Below, piece by piece: positions 41,066 through 50,701 of a DNA stretch of 64,000 nt. The DNA lies in NCBI GenBank assembly GCA_964439595.1, contig CAYTOK010000007.1:34950-98949 (forward strand), given 5' to 3'. Below the pieces are notes generated by a model. That model saw only the letters and a program-made list of their open reading frames with translations. It had not been told where the DNA came from and made no database searches. A program made the position numbers and the translations under genes. The stretch is from CAIJXB01 sp964439595. Lineage in GTDB: Bacteria > Chlamydiota > Chlamydiia > Chlamydiales > Rhabdochlamydiaceae. How positions within the stretch are numbered: position 1 is the stretch's first letter; the number at the start of each line of letters is the position of its first letter.

Positions 41066-43723
41066 ATGTTATTGCCTAGCTGGAGGGATAGACTTTTTAC
41101 TTTTTTTAAGCACTCAAATGGAGGGAAAACAAATCAGAGGGTTGTTCATAGTTTATTAGAGCAGTCACGAATTCCACTTTCGCAGCTCTTTGCAAATTTA
41201 AAAACAACAGAAAGTGGGCTACATGAAGGAGCTATTGCTAAGAGGCGCGAGATCTTCGGGTGGAATGAGGTAGCGCATGAAAAAGCTCCTACTTGGTATG
41301 CTTTACTTCTTGGTGGTTTTATTAACCCTTTTGTGATTTTACTTCTAGTCCTGGCAGTTATTTCTTTTTTTCTCAAGCAGAAACCTGCCTTTATTATTAT
41401 GGGGTCCATGGTTCTTATCGGTGTTTTCATGCGCTTTATTCAGGAGTATCGCTCCAATTTAGCCGCTGAAAAACTAAAGAATTTAGTTAGTACAAAAGCT
41501 ACTGTGCAGCGCTTAAAAGGGCAAGTAGCTACGTGTTATGAAGTGAATATAAAATATTTGGTTCCTGGAGACGTTATTCACCTTTCTGCTGGAGACATTA
41601 TTCCGGCAGACGTTCGGCTTATCACCGCAAAGGGATTGTATGTAAGTCAAGGAGCTCTTACTGGAGAGTCACTTCCTGTGGATAAGGAGGTTTGTTGCCA
41701 GGGCGGAGAAGAGGTGAATAATCCGGTGGAACTATCGAATCTTTGCTTTATGGGTACAAGCGTGCTTAACGGTGTGGCTACTGCTGTTATTCTTAATATA
41801 GGTAATAAGACATATTTTGGCTCTATGGCTAAAGCTATAACAGGACGCAGGTCTCTAACAAGCTTTGATATAGGAATAAGTAAGGTTAGCTGGCTTTTAA
41901 TTCGTTTTATACTGGTTATTGTTCCTATTGTTTTTTTATTAAATACCTTTACTAAGGGAGACTGGCTCGAGTCTTTTCTTTTTGCTCTTTCAGTAGCTGT
42001 TGGTTTGACACCTGAAATGCTTCCGATGATTGTCACTACGAACCTTGCAAGAGGAGCTATTAGCATGTCTCGGCATAAAGTTGTTGTGAAAAAGTTAAAT
42101 GCTATTCAGAACTTTGGGGCCATGAACATTTTATGTACGGATAAAACAGGAACCCTTACTCAAGATCGTGTTATTTTGGAAAAGTATCTTAATGCAGCAG
42201 GAGAAGAAAATGAAGAAGTTCTTTCCTATGGGTATCTCAATAGTTATTACCAAACTGGTCTTAAGAATTTATTAGATGTCGCGGTTTTAGAACACCGTCA
42301 TTTAGAAACAGACCTAGACCTTCATAATTTATATGAAAAAATAGATGAAGTTCCTTTTGACTTTACAAGGCGCCGGATGTCAGTAGTTTTAAAAAAGAAG
42401 GATCAGCAATGTCTTTTAATTTGTAAGGGGGCTTTTGATGAGGTCTTATCTGTTTGTAATATGGTTAAAAAAGGAAATAAAACTGACTTTTTAAGTGAAG
42501 ATATTAGGAAAACTCTTAAGGAAAAAGAGCAAGAGTTAAATAGGGATGGACTGCGTGTTTTAGCGGTTGCTTACAGGGAGTTTTCTTTTGTCCCTTCTCG
42601 AGAATACCAACCTTCTGATGAAAGAGAGTTGGTATTTATTGGGTATTTGGCTTTTTTAGATCCCCCTAAACTATCAACAGCGAAAGCTTTGGCTTTTTTA
42701 AAACAGTATAACGTAGGGGTTAAGGTTTTAACAGGAGATAATGAACTTGTAACCGGGAGAATTTGTCAACTTGTTGATCTTGCTGTAGAAGGTGTTTTAA
42801 CGGGTCCAACCATTGATGAAATGGACGATCAGGAGCTGCGAAAAACAGTTGATGGAATTACTATTTTTGCGAAGGTAACCCCTTTGCAAAAAAGCCGTGT
42901 AATAGCAGCTCTTAAGGCTAATGGGCATGTGGTTGGGTATTTAGGTGATGGCATTAACGATGCGCCAGCTCTTAAAGAGGCCGATGTAGGTATTTCAGTA
43001 GATACAGCAACTGATATTGCAAAGGAGTCTGCCGATATTATTATGCTTGAAAAGGATCTCCTTTTTTTAGGTAACGGAGTTCTAGAGGGACGTAAGACAT
43101 TTGGTAATATTATTAAGTATATCAAAATGGCAACGAGCTCTAACTTTGGAAATGTATTTAGCATTTTAGGAGCTAGTATTTTGCTTCCTTTTTTACCCAT
43201 GTTACCGGTACAGCTCCTTACGCAAAACCTTTTATATGATTTTTCACAAATGGCAATTCCCTTTGATCATGTAGATGCGGAGTTTTTACGAAGTCCTCGT
43301 AAATGGGATGCTAAGGGGATAGCTAAATTTATGTTGTTTATTGGCCCCGTGAGTTCTTTATTTGATTATGTGACTTTTGCTTTACTTTGGTTTGGTTTCA
43401 AAGCGAATTCGATAGAGATGCAGTCTTTATTTCAGTCGGGATGGTTTATTGAAGGATTATTATCGCAGGTGCTAATTGTTCATATGATTCGTACTAACAA
43501 GATCCCTTTTTTGCAAAGTATAGCGTCAGTTCCTCTTCTTTTAACAAGTGTAATTATTATTGCCATAGGGATTTTTCTTCCCTATTCTTCCATAGGGCAT
43601 AGTATAGGATTAATTTCTTTGCCTGTTAGTTATTTTTATTTTTTAACAGTTATTTTATTATCTTATTGTCTGGCAACTCAAATAGTAAAATCTTATTTTA
43701 TTAAACGGGTTGTTCTTTTTTAA
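41066..43723 (+). CDS. mgtA: P-type Mg2+-importing ATPase MgtA
   Basis: 885 aa P3B-type ATPase. Actuator loop LTGESLPVDKE, phosphorylation motif CTDKTGTLTQD (Asp in DKTGT), nucleotide site KGAFDEVL, hinge GDGINDAPALKEADVG, all in order, and about 10 TM segments. The MgtA signature NSYYQTGLKNLLDVAVLE after the DKTGT motif sets it apart from Ca2+ pumps. It imports Mg2+ into the cytoplasm. It starts one base after the preceding stop, so it is translated from the same transcript. A terminator follows. Confidence 0.9.
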   Translation: MLLPSWRDRLFTFFKHSNGGKTNQRVVHSLLEQSRIPLSQLFANLKTTESGLHEGAIAKRREIFGWNEVAHEKAPTWYALLLGGFINPFVILLLVLAVISFFLKQKPAFIIMGSMVLIGVFMRFIQEYRSNLAAEKLKNLVSTKATVQRLKGQVATCYEVNIKYLVPGDVIHLSAGDIIPADVRLITAKGLYVSQGALTGESLPVDKEVCCQGGEEVNNPVELSNLCFMGTSVLNGVATAVILNIGNKTYFGSMAKAITGRRSLTSFDIGISKVSWLLIRFILVIVPIVFLLNTFTKGDWLESFLFALSVAVGLTPEMLPMIVTTNLARGAISMSRHKVVVKKLNAIQNFGAMNILCTDKTGTLTQDRVILEKYLNAAGEENEEVLSYGYLNSYYQTGLKNLLDVAVLEHRHLETDLDLHNLYEKIDEVPFDFTRRRMSVVLKKKDQQCLLICKGAFDEVLSVCNMVKKGNKTDFLSEDIRKTLKEKEQELNRDGLRVLAVAYREFSFVPSREYQPSDERELVFIGYLAFLDPPKLSTAKALAFLKQYNVGVKVLTGDNELVTGRICQLVDLAVEGVLTGPTIDEMDDQELRKTVDGITIFAKVTPLQKSRVIAALKANGHVVGYLGDGINDAPALKEADVGISVDTATDIAKESADIIMLEKDLLFLGNGVLEGRKTFGNIIKYIKMATSSNFGNVFSILGASILLPFLPMLPVQLLTQNLLYDFSQMAIPFDHVDAEFLRSPRKWDAKGIAKFMLFIGPVSSLFDYVTFALLWFGFKANSIEMQSLFQSGWFIEGLLSQVLIVHMIRTNKIPFLQSIASVPLLLTSVIIIAIGIFLPYSSIGHSIGLISLPVSYFYFLTVILLSYCLATQIVKSYFIKRVVLF

Positions 43724-43777
43724 AGAGCATATAAGAGAATTAGTAATAAAAAGATGTGAGTTCGGATTTTTTATTTC

Positions 43778-43797
43778 GACAAGTTCTTGTCTTTTTT
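43778..43797 (+). terminator. terminator after mgtA
   Basis: Stem GACAA / TTGTC with the tetraloop GTTC and a six-T run, 55 bp after the mgtA stop. Confidence 0.75.
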
Positions 43798-43846
43798 GCT
43801 ATAGTGTCATATTGATTTAAGGGGTCCGTAAAACCTGGGAATTTCT

Positions 43847-44503
43847 ATGTGTTTAATAAGATTTTTATGTGCTTTTTGTTTGCTATTTTGTATCTATGGT
43901 TTTGCTGATAAAAAAATGGTTTATGATTCTTGTACCGCAGGGGTGAGTACAAAGACAGATTGGACGATTGTTGCAGGTGAAGATAAGGTTTTCTTAGATG
44001 GAAAAAACCCTAGATCAGATATTAAAATAGAGTGCTCTCCTAACTACGCATTACTTCGGTACTTTGAAAAGAGTGAAGCTGCTTCTAAAGAGCTTGATAT
44101 TCGTAAGGAAGGGCCTTATCTTATGATTAAAAGTAAGGAGAAAGGCAAAGAGAAGGCTAAGTCTTTTAAAATTGGAGATACTCCTTGGGTGCAGGAGTTT
44201 AAATTTGGGTTTCGCGAATTTTTAAAGGGAAATCAAAAAGAATATACGTTCTACATCGTGAATCCTAAAGACTTAGATGTGCATGAGATGATTGCCACAA
44301 AAGAATCTATAGAAAAGCTAGAAGTAAGGGGTGTTGTATATAATGCCCAAAAAATCAAGGTGACTTTAAAAGGCTTTAAAAAGAGATTTTGGAAGGCTTA
44401 TGTTTGGTTTGATAAAGAGCTGGTTCACATGATCAGATACTTAGCAAATGAAGGTCCTGGTACTTCTTACACAGAGACGGATTTGGTTTCTATAGAAGGT
44501 TAA
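43847..44503 (+). CDS. exported hypothetical protein
   Basis: 218 aa with a signal peptide (FLCAFCLLFCIYGFA). The mature part is basic and beta-rich (KTDWTIVAGEDKVFLDGKNP, FKFGFREFLKGNQKEYTFYI, RGVVYNAQKIKVTLKGFKKR). The layout recalls the DUF3108/DUF6134 periplasmic beta proteins but the match is not firm. Probably periplasmic or outer-membrane associated. No clear neighbour link; a terminator separates it from mgtA. Confidence 0.6.
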   Translation: MCLIRFLCAFCLLFCIYGFADKKMVYDSCTAGVSTKTDWTIVAGEDKVFLDGKNPRSDIKIECSPNYALLRYFEKSEAASKELDIRKEGPYLMIKSKEKGKEKAKSFKIGDTPWVQEFKFGFREFLKGNQKEYTFYIVNPKDLDVHEMIATKESIEKLEVRGVVYNAQKIKVTLKGFKKRFWKAYVWFDKELVHMIRYLANEGPGTSYTETDLVSIEG

Positions 44504-44811
44504 AGATCCCTTTCTACTAGTTGACGATAGATTAAAAATCAGTACTTGCATGGATGTATAGTTTTTTAAGTCTGCTAGCTAATAATGAATACAGAGCAAA
44601 TTCAAAAAAGAAAAGCGAAAACTGAAATCGTCAACATGTTTTATATCTTCTTTCCTATACTGCGCGAATAGTTTGTCCGCTTTCTATCTAAAAGTCTCGT
44701 AGTGCCCCCAAGAAAAGCTAGGAAAAGGCCGCAAGAAAAGGTTGACAACTGAAGAGGAAGAATTTTGAAGTGAGGTAGGGGCCTTATGGCCCCACCTACT
44801 CGATCCCAGGA
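44504..44811. other. intergenic region with one strong inverted repeat
   Basis: About 308 bp without a supported gene. Inverted repeat GAGGTAGGGGCC / GGCCCCACCTACTC at 44772-44801 lies 11 bp beyond the stop of the leftward gene, a likely terminator though its T-run is poor. The rest (44520-44760) shows no recognisable coding remnant. Confidence 0.5.
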
Positions 44812-45534
44812 TTACTTTGCTTTTTTGTCAAAGAGCGCAATGACAAGTCTTGGATGTGTTAGTTCAGCACTACCTACTGGTTTAAATAAAATGCCTCCGA
44901 TATTTGTATCGAGGTTTCTATCTATTTGTTTGGCATTTAGACCGTAGATTTTTAAGGTGAGGTCTTTTTCTACAAGAGTTGGGCAGCTTTTTGCAAATAA
45001 AGCATCTTGCTCAAGTTCTCTTGCTGCTGGATCTTGTTCTTCTTGGCAATACTCATAATAGTTAAGCATATCACTAGCTGAAATATCCTCTAGGAATAGT
45101 TCTTGTAGTGGCTTTAATACGAGAGCTTGTCCTGTAGGGATTTTACTTAAGAAAGAAACAATCTCGCTAAGAGATTTTCTCACTGCAGTGGGCTTTGCAC
45201 TTATGCGTAAAAAACCACTATCACCAGGTGTGATAGTCCATGAGTGGTCAGCTAAATTAAAAGCACCAAAATTGATAGAACCTTCTAAAGATAGTTCTAA
45301 GCAGTAGCGTTTCATGATGTCTATTAAAACACCAAGACGTTTTGCTCCTTCAGACTCTTCTATAGCAGAGAGTAAATCACTGGAGTCCATTTGATGGATA
45401 ACAAGGCTTTCTTCTTTATTTAGCTCAAATTGTCTTTCTTTAGTAAGCTTATCTGCTAGTTCAGCCCAAGTGACTCTAAGGTCTTGGGTCTCTTTTAAGA
45501 CTTCTATTTTGCTTTCTTGTTTTGTACTGTCCAT
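44812..45534 (-). CDS. hypothetical protein
   Basis: 240 aa from the ATG at 45534 (AAGGA seven bases upstream); a frame extending to 45636 is less likely. Acidic, soluble, no signal peptide. Segments such as SSDLLSAIEESEGAKRLGVL, ISAKPTAVRKSLSEIVSFLS and DLTLKIYGLNAKQIDRNLDT give no family. Divergent from the U-box gene at 45692. An effector is possible from its position. Confidence 0.5.
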   Translation of the reverse strand: MDSTKQESKIEVLKETQDLRVTWAELADKLTKERQFELNKEESLVIHQMDSSDLLSAIEESEGAKRLGVLIDIMKRYCLELSLEGSINFGAFNLADHSWTITPGDSGFLRISAKPTAVRKSLSEIVSFLSKIPTGQALVLKPLQELFLEDISASDMLNYYEYCQEEQDPAARELEQDALFAKSCPTLVEKDLTLKIYGLNAKQIDRNLDTNIGGILFKPVGSAELTHPRLVIALFDKKAK

Positions 45535-45691
45535 AAAACCATCCTTGAGTGTTAAAAAAATCGCATGGAATCTTTTTACCCTAACAGCCTTTCTTTTGTC
45601 TAGAGCTTTTATTTTTTTTCTATTTTGCTTGCGCATTTTGTTGTCCGGGAATATTAGAATTATAATAAGGAGTTACTGATAGGAGGTTAAG

Positions 45692-47170
45692 ATGTTAACG
45701 GTTACAGATAGAAGTTTAGAGGTGTTTACTTCAGCGTTAAATATTCCTATATGCTCTTTAGGGCATTCTAGAAAGCTTGTTTCTACTTTAAGGAAAGTAC
45801 TAGTTGGGGATGTGGAGTCATCCATTGGTATGTTGTATAATAGACCTCATATAAGATCGTCTAGGACAAACATAGTTGCTATAAAAGCTTTGCGTGTTGA
45901 TATGAGAAATAAAATAGAAGCAAAAATAAGGGATCTAGAATCTCTTAGTGTGGAAGAAGAAGAAAGATTAGTAGCATCGTATCATGCGTTAAAAGACAGG
46001 TTGGCCTTACAGTGGGAGGGCTTTTTTCAGGAACTCACTCATCAGGGCTTTTCTGCGTCTCGTATAAAGGCTGTTGCCTTAGCTTCTTTTTTTGTTTATA
46101 CGCAAAAGAAAGGCTTGGGGATTTCTTCCGAAGAGGCTCTTTTTATAGCATGTTCTAGAGGGATAGCGAGATCTGTCATCCGTTTTTCAGACCTCCCTAA
46201 AGAGGTCATAGAAGCAGGTGAGTTGAGCTCTTATACTTGTGTCATTAGCCAAAACGTAATGACAGATCCAGTGTATTTAAGAGTAAATACTCGAAACCAA
46301 CCTTTAGAGTTTTATGAAAGGGCCGTTTTAGAAGAGTGGATGAGAGAAAATCCCACAGATCCTTTTACAAGAGCTAAAATTAGAGGACGTCAGATCCATG
46401 CTGATCCAGATTTACAATGGCGGATTGAAAGCTCTGTGAACGCTGTGTTATTTCCCTTAGAGCCTAACGAAGTTTTATCCTATGTGGAAGAGGATCTAAA
46501 GGAGCAGGCATTGTTATTTCTTTCGGCGATTTCTATTTGCAAAAGAGTGAAAGATATATACGAGATGACAGTACAAGAGTCGGGGTCTTTTTTTAAAGCG
46601 ATGCGCGCAGCAGAGGAAGAAGCTATGCATGCCATTCGGTTTGTTCATTCTATTTTGGTTTCTATTAAACAAATGTGGGCTTTGCAAATTCCTTCTTTTC
46701 AAATAGAGAAGTTAGTGAAAATAGGAGCTGCCATTTTCGCGCAAGGAGGATCAAAGGAGGAGGTTTTATCTACTGTGGAGCAGCAAGCAAGTTGTTTTTT
46801 AGAAGAGTCTCGTTCCCTTGCAGAGGCAAGTGGAAATAATACAAGACCTCATGAGTTTTTTGCGGTTTCTCAAAATGTGTTAGATTGTATTCACGCTAGA
46901 TTTGAACAGACACCCGGAAGTCAGGTTATATTTTTACTATATAGCAAAGATAAAAGAAAGTTTGGATTTAAAAAAACAGATTTTCCTCCTAAGACAAAAT
47001 TAGTAAAAGTTCCTTTGGAATTTGATGCTTCAAAAACTGTTTTGAAGATACCTCGAGAGAAAAGGCTTTTGGAGCTTAATCTTAAAGTTGATGGAGGCTT
47101 TTCTCGAAGAAGAGGTGCAATTCAAACGGATTTACAGACACCTAATCCTTTTAAGGTAAAGAAATTCTAG
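45692..47170 (+). CDS. U-box domain protein, candidate E3 ubiquitin ligase effector
   Basis: 492 aa. Residues about 178-250 fit the U-box: SSYTCVISQNVMTDPVYLRV (C-x-I...eiM.DPV), FYERAVLEEWMRENPTDPFT (YeR.aI.eWl....t.P.T), and RGRQIHADPDLQWRIESSVN (l.pn..L...I). U-box folds need no zinc, and the zinc ligands of RING fingers are indeed missing. It would recruit host E2 enzymes; ligase activity is inferred. The rest is helical and unassigned. No signal peptide, as for type III effectors. Ribosome binding site GGAGG. Its stop lies in a 172-bp repeat shared with the cyclase region. Confidence 0.7.
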   Translation: MLTVTDRSLEVFTSALNIPICSLGHSRKLVSTLRKVLVGDVESSIGMLYNRPHIRSSRTNIVAIKALRVDMRNKIEAKIRDLESLSVEEEERLVASYHALKDRLALQWEGFFQELTHQGFSASRIKAVALASFFVYTQKKGLGISSEEALFIACSRGIARSVIRFSDLPKEVIEAGELSSYTCVISQNVMTDPVYLRVNTRNQPLEFYERAVLEEWMRENPTDPFTRAKIRGRQIHADPDLQWRIESSVNAVLFPLEPNEVLSYVEEDLKEQALLFLSAISICKRVKDIYEMTVQESGSFFKAMRAAEEEAMHAIRFVHSILVSIKQMWALQIPSFQIEKLVKIGAAIFAQGGSKEEVLSTVEQQASCFLEESRSLAEASGNNTRPHEFFAVSQNVLDCIHARFEQTPGSQVIFLLYSKDKRKFGFKKTDFPPKTKLVKVPLEFDASKTVLKIPREKRLLELNLKVDGGFSRRRGAIQTDLQTPNPFKVKKF

Positions 47171-47339
47171 CTAACACATCTTAAGAAGGCGGTAATAAGG
47201 CAATAGCTCTTGTGGGGGACTCAACGCCCCCTTCAACCTTTAAGGGAAGGGCTATAAGAAAGGCTCCGGATTCGGGAAGAAGGGCTAAAGAAGCCATATT
47301 CTCTATGATATAGCAGCCTGCTTTTAAAAGAAGCTTGTC
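47168..47339 (+). repeat. duplicated 3' end of the cyclase gene, copy A
   Basis: About 172 bp nearly identical to 48750-48920; differences are few single bases. It includes the last about 50 codons of the minus-strand cyclase plus its flank. It begins exactly at the U-box stop codon (TAG). The 3' end of a gene without its body here is a dead copy. Confidence 0.9.
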
Positions 47340-47756
47340 TCTTTTTTGTCTTAGTCCTTTTAGTATCGCTGTCTGATGGCTATATCATGAACTCTAACTT
47401 AGGAGTCAGGATATGGACGATATGACATCATGTGCTGTCTTAGAATGCCCAAGCGCCCTAAGGATCACAGAGTTTAAAAAGGGAAAACAAGAGAGGATCT
47501 AGGGGCTTTAGCAGAGGAAGAACCAAGGATTACGCCTTCAGACTACAATTGCTACGATATTTAGGAGAGATTTTTTATTGTGGAGTAGCCTCCTATAAAA
47601 AAAGATGCGCTCTTTATTTTTTTTGTATCCTGCTTATTAATAAAAGACTGCTTTACTAGTATAAATTATAAACTGTAGATGTTTCTATTTGCGAATGCAA
47701 ATTAAATGATTTTTTGATATTTTTAAGGCTAAATAGCATATTTAATAGGAGGACAC
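47340..47756. other. intergenic region, no gene supported
   Basis: About 417 bp between the duplicated cyclase tail and the 312-aa gene. Six-frame reading shows only short, stop-broken frames (for example YIMNSNLGVRIWT-like and FKKGKQERI). It may hold decayed mobile DNA; the last 60 bp is AT-rich and leads into the ribosome binding site TAGGAGGACAC before 47757. Confidence 0.4.
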
Positions 47757-48695
47757 ATGTCATCAATACAACCAAGCTTAACTAAGGTAGAATTTACTGA
47801 ACTCCAAGGGATTGTAGATAGCAATAATCCCATTAGAGGGAGGACTGTAGAGTTAGCAGAGAAGCTATTTAGCACTTTAAAGCAATTAGAAGGGGAAGGT
47901 GTAACGTTGGATGGCTACTCCTCTGAGGATCAAGGTGATTTAGCCGTTTTAGCTAGTAAAATCAGCTCCACGGCCTTAAAGGGAACCGAGCGGAATCAAT
48001 TTTGGAGATTTTGTTCTGCTGTACGGAACTGCCTTTCAGATATAAAGAATTATATAGCTACAGGAAAGAATGAAATAGGGACAAGTAGCGCTAGTAAACT
48101 TCTTACAAGACTTGACCCTGAAAGAATAGAGCTCTTGCTCTTGGATTTAGAAATTAGAGTAAATTTATTTAGATCTGTTGATATCTTAAGTTATGATGCT
48201 TCAGATAAAGCTCTGAAGGATAAAGGTTATCGAGGGATAAAAGAGCAGTTTAGAGAGGTCAAAGATGCTCTCGTAGGCATGAAGTCTACTTTAGGTGACA
48301 AATGGGATTCTATTGATACCACCTTAGTCTATGTGATGAGTAAAATAGATAATTTGACAGCTCATAACTCAATTCCAGATACCTATAAAAATATCAAGGG
48401 TATAGATCCGGCCTTTGAATTGACCTACACTGCTCCAGACTCAAACCCTAAGTGTCCAGTTGGGCTTGCTTTTCAAGTCTCAAGTTTGATAGGGAAAAAT
48501 GTTGCTGATTCCTCTTCTTATACAGATCTACAGAAGAAACAGCATCTTCGACAGATGAGTGATGACATATACAAAGAAATTGCACGTAGAAGTCTTCTTA
48601 GTAGTGATAGCATGCCTACAGGGGAAGCTGTTTGCTTTACAGCGGCTTTAGATTTCTTAGCAGTAGCTTCCGGTATTATGCCTTTAAATAGGTAA
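47757..48695 (+). CDS. hypothetical helical protein, effector candidate
   Basis: 312 aa, strong ribosome binding site (TAGGAGG, four bases from ATG). Mostly helical with a Ser/Thr-rich start (MSSIQPSLTKVEFTELQGIV); no signal peptide; the C-terminal segment (VCFTAALDFLAVASGIM) is mildly hydrophobic. No family recognised. It lies in a 1.4-kb segment bracketed by two copies of the cyclase 3' end, so it probably arrived by insertion or duplication. Placement next to a U-box gene suggests an effector cluster (inference). Confidence 0.55.
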   Translation: MSSIQPSLTKVEFTELQGIVDSNNPIRGRTVELAEKLFSTLKQLEGEGVTLDGYSSEDQGDLAVLASKISSTALKGTERNQFWRFCSAVRNCLSDIKNYIATGKNEIGTSSASKLLTRLDPERIELLLLDLEIRVNLFRSVDILSYDASDKALKDKGYRGIKEQFREVKDALVGMKSTLGDKWDSIDTTLVYVMSKIDNLTAHNSIPDTYKNIKGIDPAFELTYTAPDSNPKCPVGLAFQVSSLIGKNVADSSSYTDLQKKQHLRQMSDDIYKEIARRSLLSSDSMPTGEAVCFTAALDFLAVASGIMPLNR

Positions 48696-48749
48696 GTATA
48701 GCACTTTTATGATGACAGTAGGATGTCAACTTTTAAGGTGAGGAAGTTT

Positions 48750-48920
48750 TAGCTAATACAGGTTAAGAAGGCGGTAACAAGGCAATAGCTCTTGTAGGGG
48801 ACTCAACGCCCCCTTCAACCTTTAAGGGAAGGGCTATAAGAAAGGCTCCAGATTCGGGAAGAAGGGCTAAAGAAGCCATATTCTCTATGATGTAGCAGCC
48901 TGCTTTTAAAAGAAACTTGT
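48750..48920 (+). repeat. duplicated 3' end of the cyclase gene, copy B
   Basis: The intact location of the repeat: the last about 50 codons of the cyclase gene at 48763 and its 3' flank. See copy A at 47168. Confidence 0.9.
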
Positions 48921-49458
48921 GGACGGGAAATCCGTTTATTCCTGTTTCGGGAGAAAGTGTGTCTATGCCGATGCCAGTGATCTTTTTTTCTAAGAGGTAT
49001 AAGGCTGCTTCTTTAGAAAAGCCAGGGAAGTGCATTTGTCCCTCTGCATCTTCTCCTCGATAAAGAGTTTTGTTTTCCCAGTGCTTTCCCCACCCTGTGT
49101 AGCCTATTATAAAGTGGTTAGGAGGGATTTTTCCAAAGCACATTTCGTGATCCTGGATATCTTTTACGCTAATAAGAAGGTCGGGATTTGTGTTATTACT
49201 GACATCGATTTTACGTATGGGAGAAAAAAGGCTTTTTATGGGGATGTCTGCTATGGAAGCTGTCCCCTTATAAAAATGTAGGGGAGCGTCCATATGAGTT
49301 CCGATGCCGCCATGCATTTTGTAGCTCATTACTTTGCAACCACCTTCATAATCAAGGTGTGTTTTATGGGTAAAGCCGCAGCTTCCATTCCATGTCGGAA
49401 CATTTTCATTGAGTGGATAGGTGAGATCTAAGAGAGTGTAGTTTTCTATGCTAAACAT
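48763..49458 (-). CDS. cyclase family protein (kynurenine-formamidase-like)
   Basis: 231 aa of the PF04199 cyclase fold. The metal motif HGGIGTHMDAPLHFYKG (H-x-G-T-H-x-D-x-P-x-H) is intact; a further conserved run is GIGIDTLSPETG. Family members hydrolyse N-formylkynurenine or other amides. Start overlaps the end of mnmA by 8 bp, so the pair is co-transcribed (mnmA first). Substrate unknown. A 172-bp copy of its 3' end lies at 47168. Confidence 0.85.
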   Translation of the reverse strand: MFSIENYTLLDLTYPLNENVPTWNGSCGFTHKTHLDYEGGCKVMSYKMHGGIGTHMDAPLHFYKGTASIADIPIKSLFSPIRKIDVSNNTNPDLLISVKDIQDHEMCFGKIPPNHFIIGYTGWGKHWENKTLYRGEDAEGQMHFPGFSKEAALYLLEKKITGIGIDTLSPETGINGFPVHKFLLKAGCYIIENMASLALLPESGAFLIALPLKVEGGVESPTRAIALLPPS

Positions 49459-50524
49459 ACAAAGAGGGTCCTTTGGAGGAAATCATCGCGCCCCCAAGGC
49501 ACTTGTTCCCTTCGTAGAAAACAATAGATTGCCGTAAAGTAATAGCTCTTTGTGGTTCAAGAAAACGAACTAGAATTTTATCCTTTTCAAGGAGGGTTAC
49601 TATGCACTCTTGTTCCGGTTGTCGATAGCGGATCTTTGCTTTACATGTTAGAGGGAAGATTGGCTCTTCTATAAAGCTGAGTTCGTTTGCGGTTAACTCA
49701 TAAGCGTATAGCGCGGGGTGTTCTTCTCCTTGGGCTAGATAGACTATATTATTTTTAGGATCTTTATCTACGACAAACCAAGCTTCTCCGGGGCCTCCGA
49801 TGCCGAGGCCTTTTCTTTGACCTATCGTGTAGAAGGCCATGCCTTCATGATCTCCTAGTTTTTTGCCCTCTAAGGTAAGAAAGGGGCCTTTTTGGTAGGG
49901 AATATATTTATTTATAAATTCTTTAAAGTCTCGTTTCCCTATAAAACAGATTCCTGTGCTATCTTTTTTTTCAGCTGTGGAAAGACCGTGTATAGCGGCT
50001 ATTTTACGCACTTCTTGTTTAGGAAGATGTCCAATAGGAAATAACACCTTTTTTAGGGTTTCTTTTTGTAAGGTGTAAAGGAAATAAGTTTGATCTTTAG
50101 TGGGGTCCTCTCCCTTTAAAAGAGCTCCTTCTGGAGATATTTGGCAGTAGTGCCCGGTTGCTAGGCTATCGCCTCCTATTTCTAAGGCTTTATTAAGAAG
50201 AGCTTGGAATTTTATTTCTCTATTACAGAGTATGTCAGGGTTAGGAGTGAACCCTAGCTTTAACTCCTCTAGAAAGTGGGTGAAAACATTATCCCAGTAT
50301 TCTTTGACAAAGTTGACTGGGTAGTAGGGGATTTGGAGTTTTTCACAAACTCTGGCTACATCTTCGAAGTCTTTTGTCGCAGTGCATTGTCCTTCAGCGC
50401 TGGTTTCTTCCCAGTTTTTCATGAAGACACCGATCACGTTGAACCCTTGCTCTTTTAAAAGTAGAGCGGAAACAGAGGAGTCTACTCCTCCTGACATGCC
50501 GACGACAATAGTTTTTTTTTGCAT
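49451..50524 (-). CDS. mnmA: tRNA-specific 2-thiouridylase MnmA
   Basis: 357 aa. P-loop VGMSGGVDSSVSALLLKEQG (PP-loop ATPase), LCNREIKFQALLNKALEIGG, ATGHYCQ, catalytic Cys pair in CFIGKRDFKEF with the partner Cys in the segment after QGEEH, and KDQTYFLYTL. It makes 2-thiouridine at tRNA wobble position 34 of Lys, Glu and Gln tRNAs. In Chlamydia, mnmA lies next to clpC; here an alpha/beta hydrolase gene separates the two. Confidence 0.92.
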   Translation of the reverse strand: MQKKTIVVGMSGGVDSSVSALLLKEQGFNVIGVFMKNWEETSAEGQCTATKDFEDVARVCEKLQIPYYPVNFVKEYWDNVFTHFLEELKLGFTPNPDILCNREIKFQALLNKALEIGGDSLATGHYCQISPEGALLKGEDPTKDQTYFLYTLQKETLKKVLFPIGHLPKQEVRKIAAIHGLSTAEKKDSTGICFIGKRDFKEFINKYIPYQKGPFLTLEGKKLGDHEGMAFYTIGQRKGLGIGGPGEAWFVVDKDPKNNIVYLAQGEEHPALYAYELTANELSFIEEPIFPLTCKAKIRYRQPEQECIVTLLEKDKILVRFLEPQRAITLRQSIVFYEGNKCLGGAMISSKGPSLYV

Positions 50525-50647
50525 GAGGTTTTTCTCTAAGCCTGTATAAAATTGCCTTGATTTTAAAGGTGTTTGGTTTTTTTTTCACGGGTTATTTTTT
50601 TTTGCGTAATGTTATTTTTTTTAATTATGTAATTTAGAATGTTTTTA

Positions 50648-50676
50648 TTGACACTGATGTTGCATTATTGCATAAT
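50648..50676 (+). promoter_or_regulatory. sigma-66/70-type promoter of the DUF818 gene
   Basis: TTGACA at 50648-50653, a 17-nt spacer and CATAAT at 50671-50676; transcription would start about 15-20 bp upstream of the ribosome binding site AAGAGG. The hexamers and spacing are near the consensus. Confidence 0.75.
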
Positions 50677-50701
50677 ATATTTTTTAATTTAAGAGGTTGT
50701 G

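Noticed and set aside
44504..44811. Decayed transposase in the gap before 44812
   Set aside because: Short translated stretches matched no transposase motif on either strand.
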